From the NCBI RefSeq assembly GCF_026914185.1, contig NC_070567.1:5978001-6042000 (forward strand): DNA of 64,000 nucleotides. Direction: 5' to 3'. The translations under genes were made by a program, and so were the position numbers. Below, in pieces: positions 31,247 to 43,481 of this stretch. The number at the start of each line of letters is the position of its first letter. The first letter of the stretch is position 1. Under the pieces are notes generated by a model. The model had not been told where the DNA came from and ran no database searches. It saw only the letters and a program-made list of their open reading frames with translations. This DNA is from Puccinia triticina (Eukaryota; Basidiomycota; Pucciniomycetes; Pucciniales; Pucciniaceae).

Positions 31247-32987
31247 ATGAACATTGTCACTTCTAACATAGAGGCATCAAACCAATGTCAGTCTGCAAAA
31301 CATTGGTCAAACAACACTTGTGGATCCTGATTTAAAACATACATTTCATGTGGTTGACTTTATCCACCCACAAGAGACAGGCGAAGTTTTTGGACATCAG
31401 ATCTAGTCATTGAGTTTAATTGTGAAAGGTTGCTTACATTGATTGGCGAAGTTGAGAGGCACTGCTATGTCAAGGGGTCCAGATGTTTCAGTCAATATTT
31501 ATACGTAGATTTTTCCTTTTAACGTTACTCACGTATGACTCATTCCGCTGAATTCATTGTGTAATGAGCGTTTAATCAAACTTGCGCTCGACCATTGGGT
31601 GGGTGTGTTTGTAAGATATATGGCAAGGATGACATAAACTGCAAGCGAACCGCTCCGGAGTATAGATCTATGCATTCTCTAGTGTGGTTAAGTAGTAATA
31701 AGTAAGCAAATGATTTCTAGGGCAGACTGTGAATGGTGATAGTGGGGGCATAACGGAATCCCAGAAGAGGGCACTTTATAGACTTTTCCGAGACACTTGG
31801 GTGACCTGGAAGCAGCCGATGTAACTTCGAGGGCACCAATACATTGGCGTGATCTAAACAGACAAGGAAAACTGTAAGGCCATCTCGCTAAGACTCATCA
31901 TTGATTAGGCAGTATTGAATGTATGAAGATTTGCTTATAATGTCCGGGCCCCCGAGCCTTTTTCCTAGAGGGTTTCCTCGATGGACAAGAGCCAATTTGT
32001 GTCAGCAGCTCTAGGGTGTTGAACCAGCGGGGACTTCATCTCCTCACTCCGCTCTCGCAGTGCCAGAAGTTTGAATATGTCCAAGCTGGTTTGATCCCTT
32101 CCAAACGCAGCATCAGCGACGACTGGGTTTGTCATGTTGAGTGTAATAAAGTGGACAAAAATATGTACAAACTAGAGGTGTGGACGCTGGTATAAATGAT
32201 GTCACTTCTGTACAGAAGACCGTCAAATGCAGTGGACAAAAAAATAAGGAAATAAACGCTATAGTGTGCTCGGCGGAAAAATGTAAAGGATCAAGTCTCA
32301 TGAGCTCAGTGACACAAGGAAATAGGTATGTATGAAGTGCTTACTGAACTTCTGCGGCGAGTTTGTTGCAGGGCCTTGCAGGGCTCACCAGCTATATTCG
32401 TTTGACTCGATGGGACTGTTCCAAATTCCTATGAATGACCCGCTGCAAAATATAATCCCGCGCCCTTATCTCCGAAACGTTGTTTCCGGCAACGTTGTGG
32501 TATCTCTGATCAGCAGTTGTCCCCGCCAACGTTGTGGTATGTAAGGTTTAGGGCAGGGAAAGGCTGCGAGATGTTTGACCGGAGGCTGGCCGAGTATGGG
32601 TCTTTTTTTGATGCACATTTCGCCATGGCTATATATAGCCTGTAATCTTACAAAAACACACGTTAGCCCTGGATAAACGATGCGTCTGAGCGGGCCGGCT
32701 CGGGGTCTCTCAGGCAAAATATGTGTCGTTGTACATGGAAATCGCTTCTTATTACATATATAATTCTTTCTTTCTTACAAGGAGAAGGATAATAGATAGG
32801 AGTAACCTGACTAACTGACCGATAAAAACAAACTAAACACACTTGCCAAGTCCAAACTAATAAGAAAAAAAGCTAATTAATGAGCCGACTCCCAAAAACA
32901 AAACAAAACAAAAATGAAAGATAAATCCCAAGAAGTAACAAGCGGCATAGATAGAGCGCGGGAGAGGGAAAGAACGCAGAAGTTTTT
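31247..32987. other. Intergenic region between the many-exon gene and the bZIP-like gene
   Basis: No supported gene. It holds the 5' flank of the gene ending at 31246 and the 3' flank of the minus-strand bZIP-like gene. Near 32490-32545 a short word CAACGTTGTGGTAT occurs twice. The ORFs here are short and show no family features. Confidence 0.4.
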
Positions 32988-34620
32988 CTACGACGATTTG
33001 GGTTTAGAGGATAAGACGTCGAGTAAGGTCCGGCCGCGCGCGGAGTTGTGAGAGGGATATCTTAATGGGAGGGAGGAAGAGGGAGGGAGGGAAGTACGTT
33101 TGGAGGTAGAGGAGGTGGAGGGGAGCGGGAGTTGGGGGTCTCTAGTCCGTGGGGCGAGTGCCAGGAGATGGTTCTCGTCGAGCTCAGCCTTACGTTTCAA
33201 AGCCTGGCGCGGCTCGGCCTGTCGGTCTCGATATTGGAGCTGCTGCTGCTGCTGCTGCTGTTGTTGTCGCTGCGATGATGATCGGGAAGAGCCGCTCTCG
33301 GTAGAGGTGGCGGCGGAAGAGGCTTGCAAACGCTGGATCTGCTGGTTGAGGAGCTTGAAGACCTCCAGGGACTTCGCCTTGGCCTTCCAATTCTCGCGCG
33401 ACTCTCGGATCAACTGCTGATTCTCCTCTCTCAACCTTGCATTTCTACAAAGCACACGCACAAAAGGAAAACACGCCCCGCTTTGTTCAGAACCACGCAA
33501 GGGTCACGCAAAAAAAAAAAAAAATGGTTTGACGAGCAAGGGGGACAGACTCTTCGGCTAGTTCGAGACATCGATCTTCGAGCGAAACAATATAGATCTT
33601 CTTCCGCTCTCTGTTCTTCCTCATCCCTTCCCTCTTACGCTTCATAGAGTCTTCGCGGTCGCCGATTTCGTGATCGATGGTCGATGGAGGATCGTGTTGG
33701 TTTGGTCGGATCGTTGTTGAGGAGAGGGGTTTCCGGGGTTTAGGCATTGGCTGAGCACGGATGGTAGCATTCCTCTGGACGAGTTCTGGGCGTGATGAGA
33801 GATGGTCGGATGGTCCGTCGTCTTCAGAGTCTTCGATGGTGTCATATTGCTCGGCGGTATAGTTGGGAGTGGGTGCAATGGCGATGTACCGACTGGAGAT
33901 CGATGCTGGAAGCTGGGTTGATGAGCACGTTGACAGCGGGATGGATTTTCTTGAAGGAGCCGTGGTGGGCTGGGTGCGGGTTGAAGAGGAGGATTCCTGC
34001 CATTGGGCGGTGTTTTGATCGGGAATGTTAGTTTCGCGCCTGGGTCGTTTGGAGGGCCGGGATGAGGATGAAGAGGCGGCGGCGGCGGCGGCGGCGGCTG
34101 ATGAGCGAGTGGTAGGGGGCGGGATGAATTCGGGCGAGTCGTCGGATTCGGGCAGGTTGATGTTGACAAAGGGCACGCCTGCGAGTTCGCCCTGAGTGAG
34201 TGGGGAGAGCTTGGGGGAGGGGTTGGCGAGGGTTGCTGAGGTTGGTTGGAACTGGTTGAATGGGTTGGATGGGTCGATGGAGAGTGAGTCGAGGGGTGGC
34301 CAGGCTGTGAGGGGCTCAGGGTGGTCGCAGAGGGTGGAGAAGTCGAAGCCGACGGGTTCGGCCTGCTGGGCAAGACTGTCGAGTGGGGCGGGGGCTAGAG
34401 CAGGGTAGGTCTGGGTGCTGAAGAAGTCTCGGGCTGGCTGGGCTTGGCTGGAGAGGGGGTCGAAGTCGGGGTCATCTGATTCGCTCTCGTCAGGGAATTC
34501 GAGGAAGTCGAGTGGGTTGAGGCTGATCGTGCTCGTCGGTCGCTGGGGGATCCTGCCCGAGCGAGTTGGCTGGGGTGCTGGGCGGGTGGGGGTGCGGTTC
34601 TGGTCGTTGGTGTCGTCCAT
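32988..34620 (-). CDS. bZIP-like transcription factor
   Basis: Two exons (34620-33551 and 33444-32988; intron 106 nt, donor GTCTGT, acceptor TTTGTAG) join to 509 codons. The first about 290 residues are Ser/Thr/Pro-rich with a poly-Ala run (near 34080). Near residues 325-385 a basic segment (MKRKREGMRKNRERKK) passes directly into a leucine-zipper-like helix (SLEDRCLELAEENARLREENQQL). Exon 2 also has a poly-Gln run from CTG/CAG repeats (33238-33268). This layout is that of a nuclear bZIP DNA-binding regulator. The invariant asparagine of the basic region appears replaced by lysine, so DNA specificity may differ. The start ATG is the first in the open frame. The splice joins SLEDRC to the zipper seamlessly. 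Confidence 0.82.
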
Positions 34621-34961
34621 CTCCTCGCGTCTCGCTTCTCGTTTCCTGTGGTGTGGTGGTTCTCGGCGAAGTGCAGCCCTGCGAGCACGAGCAGCTGGCC
34701 CTGAGCCTGGCGGATGGCTTCCGGCCGACGCGACGCGACACTGCTAACTTAGCCTAACTTCAGCCCAGCCTCAGGCAGAACAACCAACTGCCCGCTCGGA
34801 TCTTTTGGGCGGTGCAGACGAAAATCTGTGAAACCTGCAATGCAAACTCCTGCGCAGTCCCTCCGAGGAGATCGGGGCCCCGCTGGGAGGGACATAGATA
34901 AGCTCGGGCTCCAGAGCGGAAATCTGCAGCTCAGAGCCGCAGCAGGTAGACCTCTCCGCCT
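34621..34961. promoter_or_regulatory. 5' flank of the bZIP-like gene
   Basis: This region lies upstream of the minus-strand start codon and left of the MITE at 34962. It contains a GTCCCTCC...GGAGGGAC hairpin at about 34855-34893. A promoter is expected here from position only. Confidence 0.4.
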
Positions 34962-35898
34962 TGAACTTAACAAAGTCCCTCTGCTGCGGGCGTGTGTCTT
35001 GCAAAACAAGCCTCTGGCAGCCCTTGGCAGGAGGGACTTGCGCGCTATCGCCCCTTCTGGGTGTGCCAAGAATCTGAGTTTGGCTGGGTGGAATTTTTGG
35101 AGCTTTATAATTCCTTACCCCCTTGACATTCTTTGGAATAAAATAGCTTAGGTTGTAGGCCTGATTTTTCCTATCCAACCTACATAATTTTGAAAAACTC
35201 CAAAGAACTAAGATAGTTTATTTTAATCAGACTGTACTGTAACTAGGAGTATGTACAATTGCTTTATGGAAGAAAACAAAGCTGAAGAATGAGAAATATA
35301 CCTAAGAGCAGCAATAGGGCTGCTCTCTACTAGTTAAGATAAAGTATAAGAAAAGGAAACAATCCTGTTTCGGACCTGCAAGACAGAGAGTGAGATCGTG
35401 GTGTTAGCACTTTCTCCCAGCTTGATTCCTCTCTTTTGTTTCTCTCTAAGCTTTTGGTCTTACTCGGTGTAGTTTTTTGACCTGTGATATCCCTCACTAA
35501 GCGTCGGCGAAACGGCAAAGCAAGTTGAGCAACATTGTCTGCTTCAAGGCATAGTTGCATCAGCTACTGCCTTTGGTTTGTGCCTTAGCCTTTTAACGCG
35601 ACACACTTACCAATAGGTTTTCCAACTCTTTGAGTGGTATCGGTGCAGACGGTCTGATTGTCTTTGACTATTTTGTATAGGAACAAACAACATAGTGTGT
35701 TAGCTTCTATCTGTCTGACTTTGTCTTAGGAACTCAGCCGCTTACCTTTGGCGCTGGCTGAGATTCTTTTGACCAGTGGTTTTTGGCCGGGATTTTCCAC
35801 ATGCCTGATCTTGCTGGCGGATGTCGGATCTGCTTACATCAACAAGATGAATTTAGTTTCACAACACCACTGCACAGAATTTGGACTGCGGAAGTGGT

Positions 35899-37372
35899 TC
35901 ACATTTGCTTACCAAATTCCACAGCTGGGGTAGCTCCTAATGTCTTACTCAATTTATGAGTTTGACACCACTTGCCTAGACTGGAATTCTCACAGCCTTC
36001 CGTGCTTCGAGTCGCAAGATGCAAAGCAGCCTCCAAGACTTGGATGACCGCCAACTTGAAGAGGGATTTCTTGATGGTTGTTCTTCTAGTGGGTTTGGTC
36101 AGAAAATCTGTGGAGTTTTCAGTGGTTTTCACATATAGGACTTTGATTAGATTGACCGCAATCAATTCCCGGACAAAATGCAACCTGATTGACATGTGTT
36201 TTGTTTGAAACCCATTTTGCAACGTTTCACTTTTGGCAAGATCTGACGCACCTCTGTTGTCTATATAGACTTTGATGTTCTTGAGGTTAGGAAAGATCAG
36301 AGTTTCATTGGCTAGGTTCGCTATCCACGCTAGATCACGCCCAAGATCAGAGAAAGCCTTATATTCCGCCTCCGTTGTTGACAAGGAGACGGTGGTTTAT
36401 TTTGTGGATTTCCAGTTTATCAGGTGACTACCTGATTGGACTGCGTAGCCAGTGGTTGATCTTCTGGTGTCGGGACAGTTCCCCCAGTCGGAGTCAACAA
36501 ATGCTTGCACAGTTGCACCTTCTTGCTTTGCATACGTCAAGCCTATCTCCTTGGTGCCCTTCAGATGTCGAAAAACGTGCACCGCCGCCTGATAGTGCTT
36601 CATTCCAGGTGATTCTAGGTATTGCAACAGTGTGCTTACAGCATACGCAATATCCGGCCCAGTTAGGATACTAATTAGGTAGTTGAGTGATCCAACCAGT
36701 GCCCAACAGTTAACGCCTTTCTCCTGAAGCGCTTTGACCTCTGTTTGTCTGCTTTCTTCAGATATTCACGGGGATTCAGAGGGCAGGATGCCTGATGCAG
36801 ACCTTCTAGGCCGAACTCCTTCAGTTTTTGGTCAATGTATTGCATTTGATTTATTTGAAGCCCATTGTCAAATCTGTCCAAGTTCATCCCAAGCAAGAAT
36901 TCAGCTTGGCCCATGTACTTTATCTCAAATTCACGCTCCATTTCCATTCGGAAGACTTCAGTTTTGTCGCTTATTATTACCAGATTGTTCACATGAGCAA
37001 ATATCTAAGTGGTGGGTCTGCCAGGTGCTTCTGTGCGCCAGAACACGCACAGGTCGGAAATTGCTGCTTGAAAACCTAGGGTGAATAAGTAAGAAGAGAG
37101 CCGCTTGTACCAGACAAGCGGAGCCTGCTTAAGTCCGTAGATGGCCTTCTTTAATTCAAGGATTGAGTTTTCTGGGCAATCCAGCCCTGGCGGAGGCAAC
37201 AATGTTACCTTGTCCTCAAGAGGACAAGTCAGAAATGCGCTCCTCACATTGAGCTGGTGAATTTTCAAACCGTGATTGACTGCAAAGGAGAGTAAGAACC
37301 AAAGGGAGGCGGGTTTACCCGTTGGAGCGTATTTTGCTTCAAAGTTGAGTCTGTGGGTCTGCTTGAATCCCT
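35899..37372 (-). pseudogene. Copia D pol, RT C-terminal half and RNase H
   Basis: Minus-strand fragments include FEAKYAPTGKPASLWFLLSF (about 37310), KKAIYGLKQAP (about 37140), LLGMNLDRFDN (about 36880), VDSDWGNCPDTRRSTTGYAV (about 36470) and STTEAEYKAFSDL (about 36350). They are separated by frameshifts and a TAA where KSTK.TTVSLSTTEAEY should be continuous. The last ORF runs about 96 bp into the 3' LTR. Confidence 0.85.
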
Positions 37373-37671
37373 GCGCTGTGGTAAGACTAATCCACTTACA
37401 AACACATCCAAAATAGGGAAAAATTAAGATAATAATATATTATAAAGTTGTAAGCTCGCGGTTGAGCTTCACTGATCTGGCGTCTTGGGAGTCTCAATGG
37501 GCGCGGTACAAGGTCCAACCTTGGAGGGAAACACTTCTGGAACATAACTAGGGATGCATTGCAACTAGTCCAGGGGAAGTGTCAGTACTTCCCTGCTGTA
37601 TTTACAATTAAAGATGATGAAGAGGAAATGCTCACCTAGTCCAGGGGAAGTGTCAGTACTTCCCTGCTGGA

Positions 37672-40600
37672 CTAGGAGGGCGCGGGCCAACAAGGCCTAA
37701 GAACTCGGTCCAAGGTGAGTTGGTGACATCCTTGTGACTCCTTTGGTGAGCTCACATCCTCCCCTCCTATAAGACAGTTGGAGGGGGTTGGCAGGATTGG
37801 TGCTGGTGGGGTAGGTGGGAGAGGTGGCCTCACGTCAGGATTGGTTGAGGGGGCAGTAGAATTTTTCGGAGAATCTTCGAGTGGTGTCGGAGGTGATGGT
37901 CGCCGTTTGATAAACTCTTTGACTTTGGAGATATGGAACACCGGGTGTCGTCGATCGCCCGGTGGCAGCTGTAATTTGACATTTTGGCCGTGGTTTGAAA
38001 CATTGATCATTTGATATGGTCCCTCGAACCGCGGCTTCAGTTTGTTGGTTCCAGGCTGGTGTCTATCCCGCCAGTCGTCCGAGTTGAGCCATGCCTTACA
38101 ACCTTGCAAAAGAGGCTCGCGGTTTTTGCATCTTTTATTGTGATGTGTCGCCTGTCTGAGGCGGCTTACCCACAGGGCATCCCGGGCGTCTGCCCAGCTG
38201 CTCTCGCGAAGTCTGAGCCAGTTGTCTAGAGCGGGGATTGGGTTGTCGTCCGGCAGCAAGGATGGAAAAAGACGTGGTTGTCGTCCGAAGACAAGTGCAA
38301 ATGGGCTGACCCCCGTCGCCCCATTTGTCGCGCTGTTGATTGCAAATTCAACCGCAGGTATGGCTTCAAGCCATTTACTGTGCTTTTTGATTGTTGTCGA
38401 GCGCAGGATTTGCCCAACGGTTTTGTTGGTGCGTTCGCTCCAACCTTCCGCTTGCGGATGGAACGCCGAGGTCATGTGGAAGTTGATGTTCATCCTCGCC
38501 ATCAGAGCCCTCCAGAATTTGGACGTCCATAACTTATCGCAGTTGCTAATGATTGATCGCGGGGCACCAAAGGTGGTGGTCCATCCTCCGAAAAAACGGG
38601 AGGCTACTTTCTCTGCTGAGTCCGTTTGTAAACACGGGATGATCTTTGTGAACCCCGACAGTTGGCAGGTGACCGTCAGGATCATGTCGTAATGGTTGGA
38701 TTGCTTCAGTGGGCCCACGAAGTCGATAGCGAGGTCGGACAGCGGTTTTCTGGGCATTGGTGGGGTCAGCATTTTTCCTGTTGGCGCTGTAGTCGGTGCC
38801 TTTGTGCGTTGGCATACCTCGCACGAGGAGGTGAATTCCAGCACGTCCTTCGATAATCGGGGCCAGAAAAAGTCCGAGCGTAACTTATCCAGTGTTTTCT
38901 GGTAACCTAAGTGGCCAAGGCGGTCGTGGGCTTCTTTGATCAACATTTGCCGTACGTTCCCTATCAAGGGAATTATCAGTCAACCTTCCAGGAAGAGCAA
39001 TCCGTCCACGTCCACACAGTGGTCCTGAAGTGGTAGGGCACTGCGTGCATCCGCGCAGAACTTGTCAGTGTCATAGCCCTTGATGATCCTGGCGCGTAGA
39101 TCTGCTGAGAGAGCAGTTCCCCCCTCTGTCAACGCTGCTACGCGCGCCACGTCCGCTGACGAAGGCCCTTCAGTGGTGTCGGTCTGGTCTTTTCTTGACA
39201 GGGCGTCCGCCACCGTGTTGTCTTCGCCTTTAATGTAATTGAAATTTAGGTCAAAGTCCGCAAGAAGTTCGGTCCATCGAGCTTGTCGTCGGCTGAGGTT
39301 ACGTTGTTGGGGAAGGTGTGTCAGCGAGTGATGGTTGGTCATGAAGTTGAGGGACTCCTGTCTGTGCTAAGCGGCAGCAGTCGTGTGAGGGGATTGGGTG
39401 CTGTTTAGGCTGCCCTTGTGGCTGGGTGGTCCGTAGGAATGAGCACTAAAAAGTGGGGGGGGATCTGGGATAGCTGTTGAGGTGTGGTGGTTTTAAGAGG
39501 TTCGCCGGGGTTTTGGATCCTTGGCGGCGGTTGTTTGTTGTTGTTGAGGGAAGGGAGGTGATCTTAAAGAGGAAGAAGGAAAGGATCTGGGATTTTGGAT
39601 GAAAGGTGATCAGCGGGTGGAGCCCGAAAGTTTGAACTCTGAGGATTGGATCTATAAACTCTTGATGGTCCGTATTCTGGGGATCAGAATGCCATGCCTC
39701 TCCCATCATCCAAGTTGGGCGAACTTGGACTCCGGGAGAGCCACATGTCACATATATTTCATCATATCCTCCGCGCGCTACGCGCGCACACACACAACAG
39801 CAGAAAGAAACAAACAAAAGAAGCAGAGAAAAAAAAACAACACAAAAGAAACTAAAGAAAACACAGCATGAGGGGACAGAGAGGAAAGAAAGAAAGAAAA
39901 GAAAAGATAGGCAAAACAAACAGAAAGAAGAAAACCAGAAACAAACAAGTGAGTAAACCCACAGCAGGAGCTGTGTTAGGACCAAGAAACCTGAAGAATG
40001 AGATGAGGAGTTGAGAAGGAGAGGGAATGGGAAAAATTTTTTGGAAGGGGAAGTGGAAAGAGGAGGAAATGGAGAGAGTTGGAGGAATGAGCAGGGATGG
40101 AGTGTATGCATCTTGAGGATCTTGACGCCTTGAGGTGGGGGAATTTTGAGAGGGGAATTCTTGAGGATTGAAGAGCAAGGGTGAACCTTAAATCTTGATG
40201 ACAATCCTGGCGGCGGCAATGTCCCTGACTAGCTGGCCACAAGAGGGGCCACCACAACGTTGACTTTCATTCCCAGGAGTAGCATTTTCCACTTTTGCAG
40301 GGCGTGTACCACCGCAAGTAATTCCTGTTCATGGACCGGGTAGTTTTGCTCGGCTGAGGTCATTTGTTGGGATTTGTAAGCTATAGGCAAGGCCAGCTTC
40401 CATTCGGCGCCCTGGAACAACGCTGCTCCAAGGCCGGAGCCACTTGCATCCGTGAATAACCAGAGCGGATGGTCTGAGTCGAAATCAACGTTCTTCAGGG
40501 CGGGCAAGTTTGTCATGATGCGTTTGATGTTTTCAAAAGCTTTCTCTTCAGCCTCCCCCCAGTTGAAGGACTGTTTGTCAATTTTTGAGCTTGTCAGAGG

Positions 40601-41974
40601 GGTGAGCGTGCCGACATACGTTTCTAGACCCCAGATGAACTTTTTCATCCATTGTACTGTCCCCAAGAATTGTTTCACACCTTTTGCGGAGTGTGGAGAT
40701 GGCCATTTTTGGATAGCTTTGATCTTGTTGTCGTCCGGGCGGATGCCTTCTTTTGAGATCCAGTGTCCCAAGAATTTGTTCCTTTCCCAAAAGAGCTGGG
40801 TCTTCTTCGGGCTACAATACAGGTGGGCCTGTCGGAGACGTTTGAGGAATGATCGGACATGTTGTTCATGTTCTTGATGCGAGTTTGAGAAAACTACGAT
40901 GTCGTCCAAATAGACAATGCAGACGTTGTTTATGAGGTCGCCCAATGCCTCTTTTAGCCGGGCCTGGTGTGTCGCCGGTGCGTTTGTCAATCCCATCGGC
41001 ATTACGACCCATTCCATTAAACCCCAGGGTGTCTTTACGGCCGTTAGCGGGATGTCCTCCTCTTGCATCCGCGTTTGAAAAAAAGCGTTGGTTTGGTCAA
41101 GAATGGAAAAGATTTTTCCCCCGGCGACCATGCGGACCAGCTCGTCTACATTGGGCAATGGTGAGCGATCGCGAACCGTGAAGCTGTTAGGTCTTCTATA
41201 ATCGCACACCCACCTAGGCAGAGCTGTAGGGTCCTTTTTTGGGATGATCATGCTAGGCGAGGCGTATTGGCTGGTTGAGCGTCGTATGTGTCCGGCTTTC
41301 AGGTGCTGTTTGAGCAATGTCTGCCACGCCGCGAGGTGTTTTTTTGGATAGGGGTACTGCTTCTTGTTCACCACTGCATTTGGATCGGTCAGAATGAATT
41401 TGTGTTGGGTTCTTGACGCTTCAGACTGGATCTTTGCTGGGAAGAAACTCTCCGCGAATTGTCCCGCCTCCTCCGTATCATCCGAAACCGCCGGAATGTC
41501 CAGAGGGAAGAGGTCTTCGAACTCGAGGAGAACTCGGCGTTCTGAAGACTGGCGGTCGGGTTCTTCCACCGCCGCAGTCATGTAGCTCTTCTCTGAATTT
41601 GGCGGTGTGTTTCCATGAATCTTGATACCCAATGGTTCGTGTATCAGGGATGAGTTCCGAATAGAGACTATCAGGTCAAAGTGAAAGAGGAATGGTGTTC
41701 CTAGGATGGCGTCGTAAGATCCAATCACCGGGCCGATCCGAAATGAAACTGTGTGGAATTCAATCAAGGCTTCCTCTGTTGTTAGATCGCCAACGACGTA
41801 TTCCTTTAACAGTAGAGGTGTTGATAGGGGCGTTTTCATTGCCAGGTGAACCCGTTTCGGCAATGCGAGCGGTAACGAGGGTAGATTTGAGGCGTTTGCG
41901 GCCTCCTGAGAAATCAAATTAATTTCTGATCCCGTGTTGATTAGGATTCGGATGAGGGTGTCTTTTAACCTCAT
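37672..41974 (-). pseudogene. Gypsy F pol: protease, RT, RNase H, integrase
   Basis: On the minus strand, protease INTGSEINLI lies at about 41940, RT has QTNAFFQTRMQ and YLDDIVVFSN (about 40910), and RNase H has WLFTDASGSGLGAALF (about 40440). Integrase has the zinc finger (HDRLGHLG, CEVCQ), AIDFVGP, SNCDKLW and HPQAEGWSERTNK (38960-38380). The frame is broken inside RNase H by the insert at 39375-40256. A TGA at 38980-38982 breaks it again, where CGA (LEG-R-LIIP) would keep it open. The C-terminal tail is Pro-rich. RT and integrase motifs are otherwise intact. Confidence 0.9.
39375..40256 (-). mobile_element. Probable solo LTR inside gypsy F
   Basis: The segment interrupts F RNase H between MKVNVV and TNHHSLTHLP. 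Its ends are TGTGC... and ...CCACCACA (minus-strand reading TGTGGTGG...TAGCACA). It shares with the gypsy C LTR a CG/CA-rich block next to A-rich repeats (39770-39860) and a small GTTCG-type hairpin (39710-39729). No target duplication could be found, so boundaries are approximate. The minus-strand ORF 39446-40219 is of low complexity and not taken as a gene. Confidence 0.6.
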
Positions 41975-43008
41975 CGTTAAGATGACGCGGGCCAGGGGTC
42001 AAGATTGCTTGGATTGTGTTGAGGTACCATTGTGTGATGGCGCGAGGACGAGGGGCGAGGGTACGTGGGCGAGGGGCGAGGGTAAGGTCATCTTGCGATG
42101 CTGTCGAAGTCAGGTTCAAGAAAAAAAAAGTGTAAGCTCGCGGTTGAGCTTCACTGATCTGGCGTCTTGGGAGTCTCAATGGGCGCGGTACAAGGTCCAA
42201 CCTTGGAGGGAAACACTTCTGGAACATAACTAGAGATGCATTGCAACTAGTCCAGGGGAAGTGTCAGTACTTCCCTGCTGTATTTACAATTAAAGATGAT
42301 GAAGAGGAAATGCTCACCTAGTCCAGGGGAAGTGTCAGTACTTCCCTGCTGGACTAGGAGGGCGCGGGCCCACGAGGCCTAAGAACTCGGTCCAAGGTGA
42401 GTTGGTGACATCCTCGTGACTCCTTTTGTGAGGTCGCGGGGGCATGAGCTCACAAAAGTACAAACAAAACCAATATAGTACAAAACATACTACAACCAAA
42501 ATCTTACACAGATTTCCCAATTATATTATCACCCAGAAAACCAGTAACAGTCTACTTAATCACATAATCAAATACATAGTAGAATCCTAGTTTCACACAC
42601 AAATCACATACATTACATAGTACAAATCTACTCTAGGACTGAAGGGGACACTTCTGAAAGATTCCATTATCACAGGCTGGAAAATCTACTCTTAGACAAT
42701 GTTTTCACCCCAAAGAGGAACAAGCCAAGTGATCATAACTCAAATTAGTATACTATTTCACAAATATCATGTACAGCTTCCCAATATAGGTTATTATTTC
42801 ACACTACAATTGTACAGCATCCCAAAGTAGTATACTATTTCACACTTGTAAAATCTACTCTCAGACTAGTTTATTTACTATATAAGGAGGCCTCTTCTGC
42901 CCCTTCTTGTTCCCTTTCTTCCCCATGCCAGCATAAATAGTAATATTAAGAAATTACTTCCGCTTCCATTACCCATCTAAATAGTAAGATCATAATAGTA
43001 ATAATTAT

Positions 43009-43169
43009 GGCCCCGTTTGGCTGCCGCGTTATACGACATAAATGGTCAAATTTATGATGCGCAACCCCCAGGGGTTTCAAAGTTATGGTGGAAACGGGGG
43101 GCAAACTTTGGGTCGCGGCGTCATAAATTTAACCGTTTATGACGCATAACGTGGCAGCCAAACGGGGCC
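43009..43169. mobile_element. 161-bp MITE with GGCCCCGTTTGG termini
   Basis: Left and right inverted repeats of about 50 bp begin GGCCCCGTTTGGCTGCC and are flanked by TAT (43006-43008, 43170-43172). Size, termini and 3-bp duplication resemble PIF/Harbinger-type MITEs, although the usual duplication is TWA. It lies inside solo LTR G. Confidence 0.88.
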
Positions 43170-43481
43170 TATAATATAAATTGAAATCATAAATTAAGAA
43201 CTTGATAACATAACAAATATAAATTGACCCTTCTAAAAAGTCACTTACGTCAAACTATAACACCTCTCATCCCACACACAGAGTCCTGGTTCTTAGGGTC
43301 TGTAGTAGAAATACTTAAGAATATTTCTTCTGATTTAGCCAAACTAAATTCTTAGTGTAAATTTCTCCCAGAGTTTATTATAGGAAGGCAGCCCTTCAAG
43401 CACCTTTAGCCTAAACTTACTTAGTTTTTGCTATTTCCCTTCCAAGCTCAGATCACGCCTAGCGTAGAAGTTCCACAGCGC

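Larger units (their letters stand above)
37449..42454 (-). mobile_element. Ty3/gypsy element F, lacking gag
   Basis: LTRs are 37449-37756 and 42131-42454, flanked by the 5-bp duplication AAAGT (37444-37448 and 42455-42459). The right LTR has a 16-bp duplication near its end. The polypurine tract GGAGGGGAGGA (minus strand) adjoins the 3' LTR. Only 156 bp separate the 5' LTR from the first protease codons, so gag is missing. The LTR carries the palindromic word AGGGGAAGTGTCAGTACTTC twice. Confidence 0.92.
37377..43477 (+). mobile_element. Solo LTR G (split by gypsy F)
   Basis: The pieces 37377-37448 and 42460-43477 join to one LTR of about 1.09 kb beginning TGTGGTAAG and ending AGTTCCACA, with a TATA-like TATATAAGG near 42880. 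The 4-bp sequence GCGC lies at both ends (37373-37376 and 43478-43481). It sits in the RT region of copia D. The termini match those of gypsy C. Confidence 0.85.

Noticed and set aside
35748..35933. Small plus-strand ORF in the copia D LTR
   Set aside because: It lies in an LTR and in the corresponding copy at 49719-49856; no support for a gene.
39446..40219. A 257-residue minus-strand protein with Phe/Ser/Cys-rich hydrophobic stretches
   Set aside because: It lies in a probable solo LTR; the hydrophobic part comes from A/G-rich simple sequence read in reverse.
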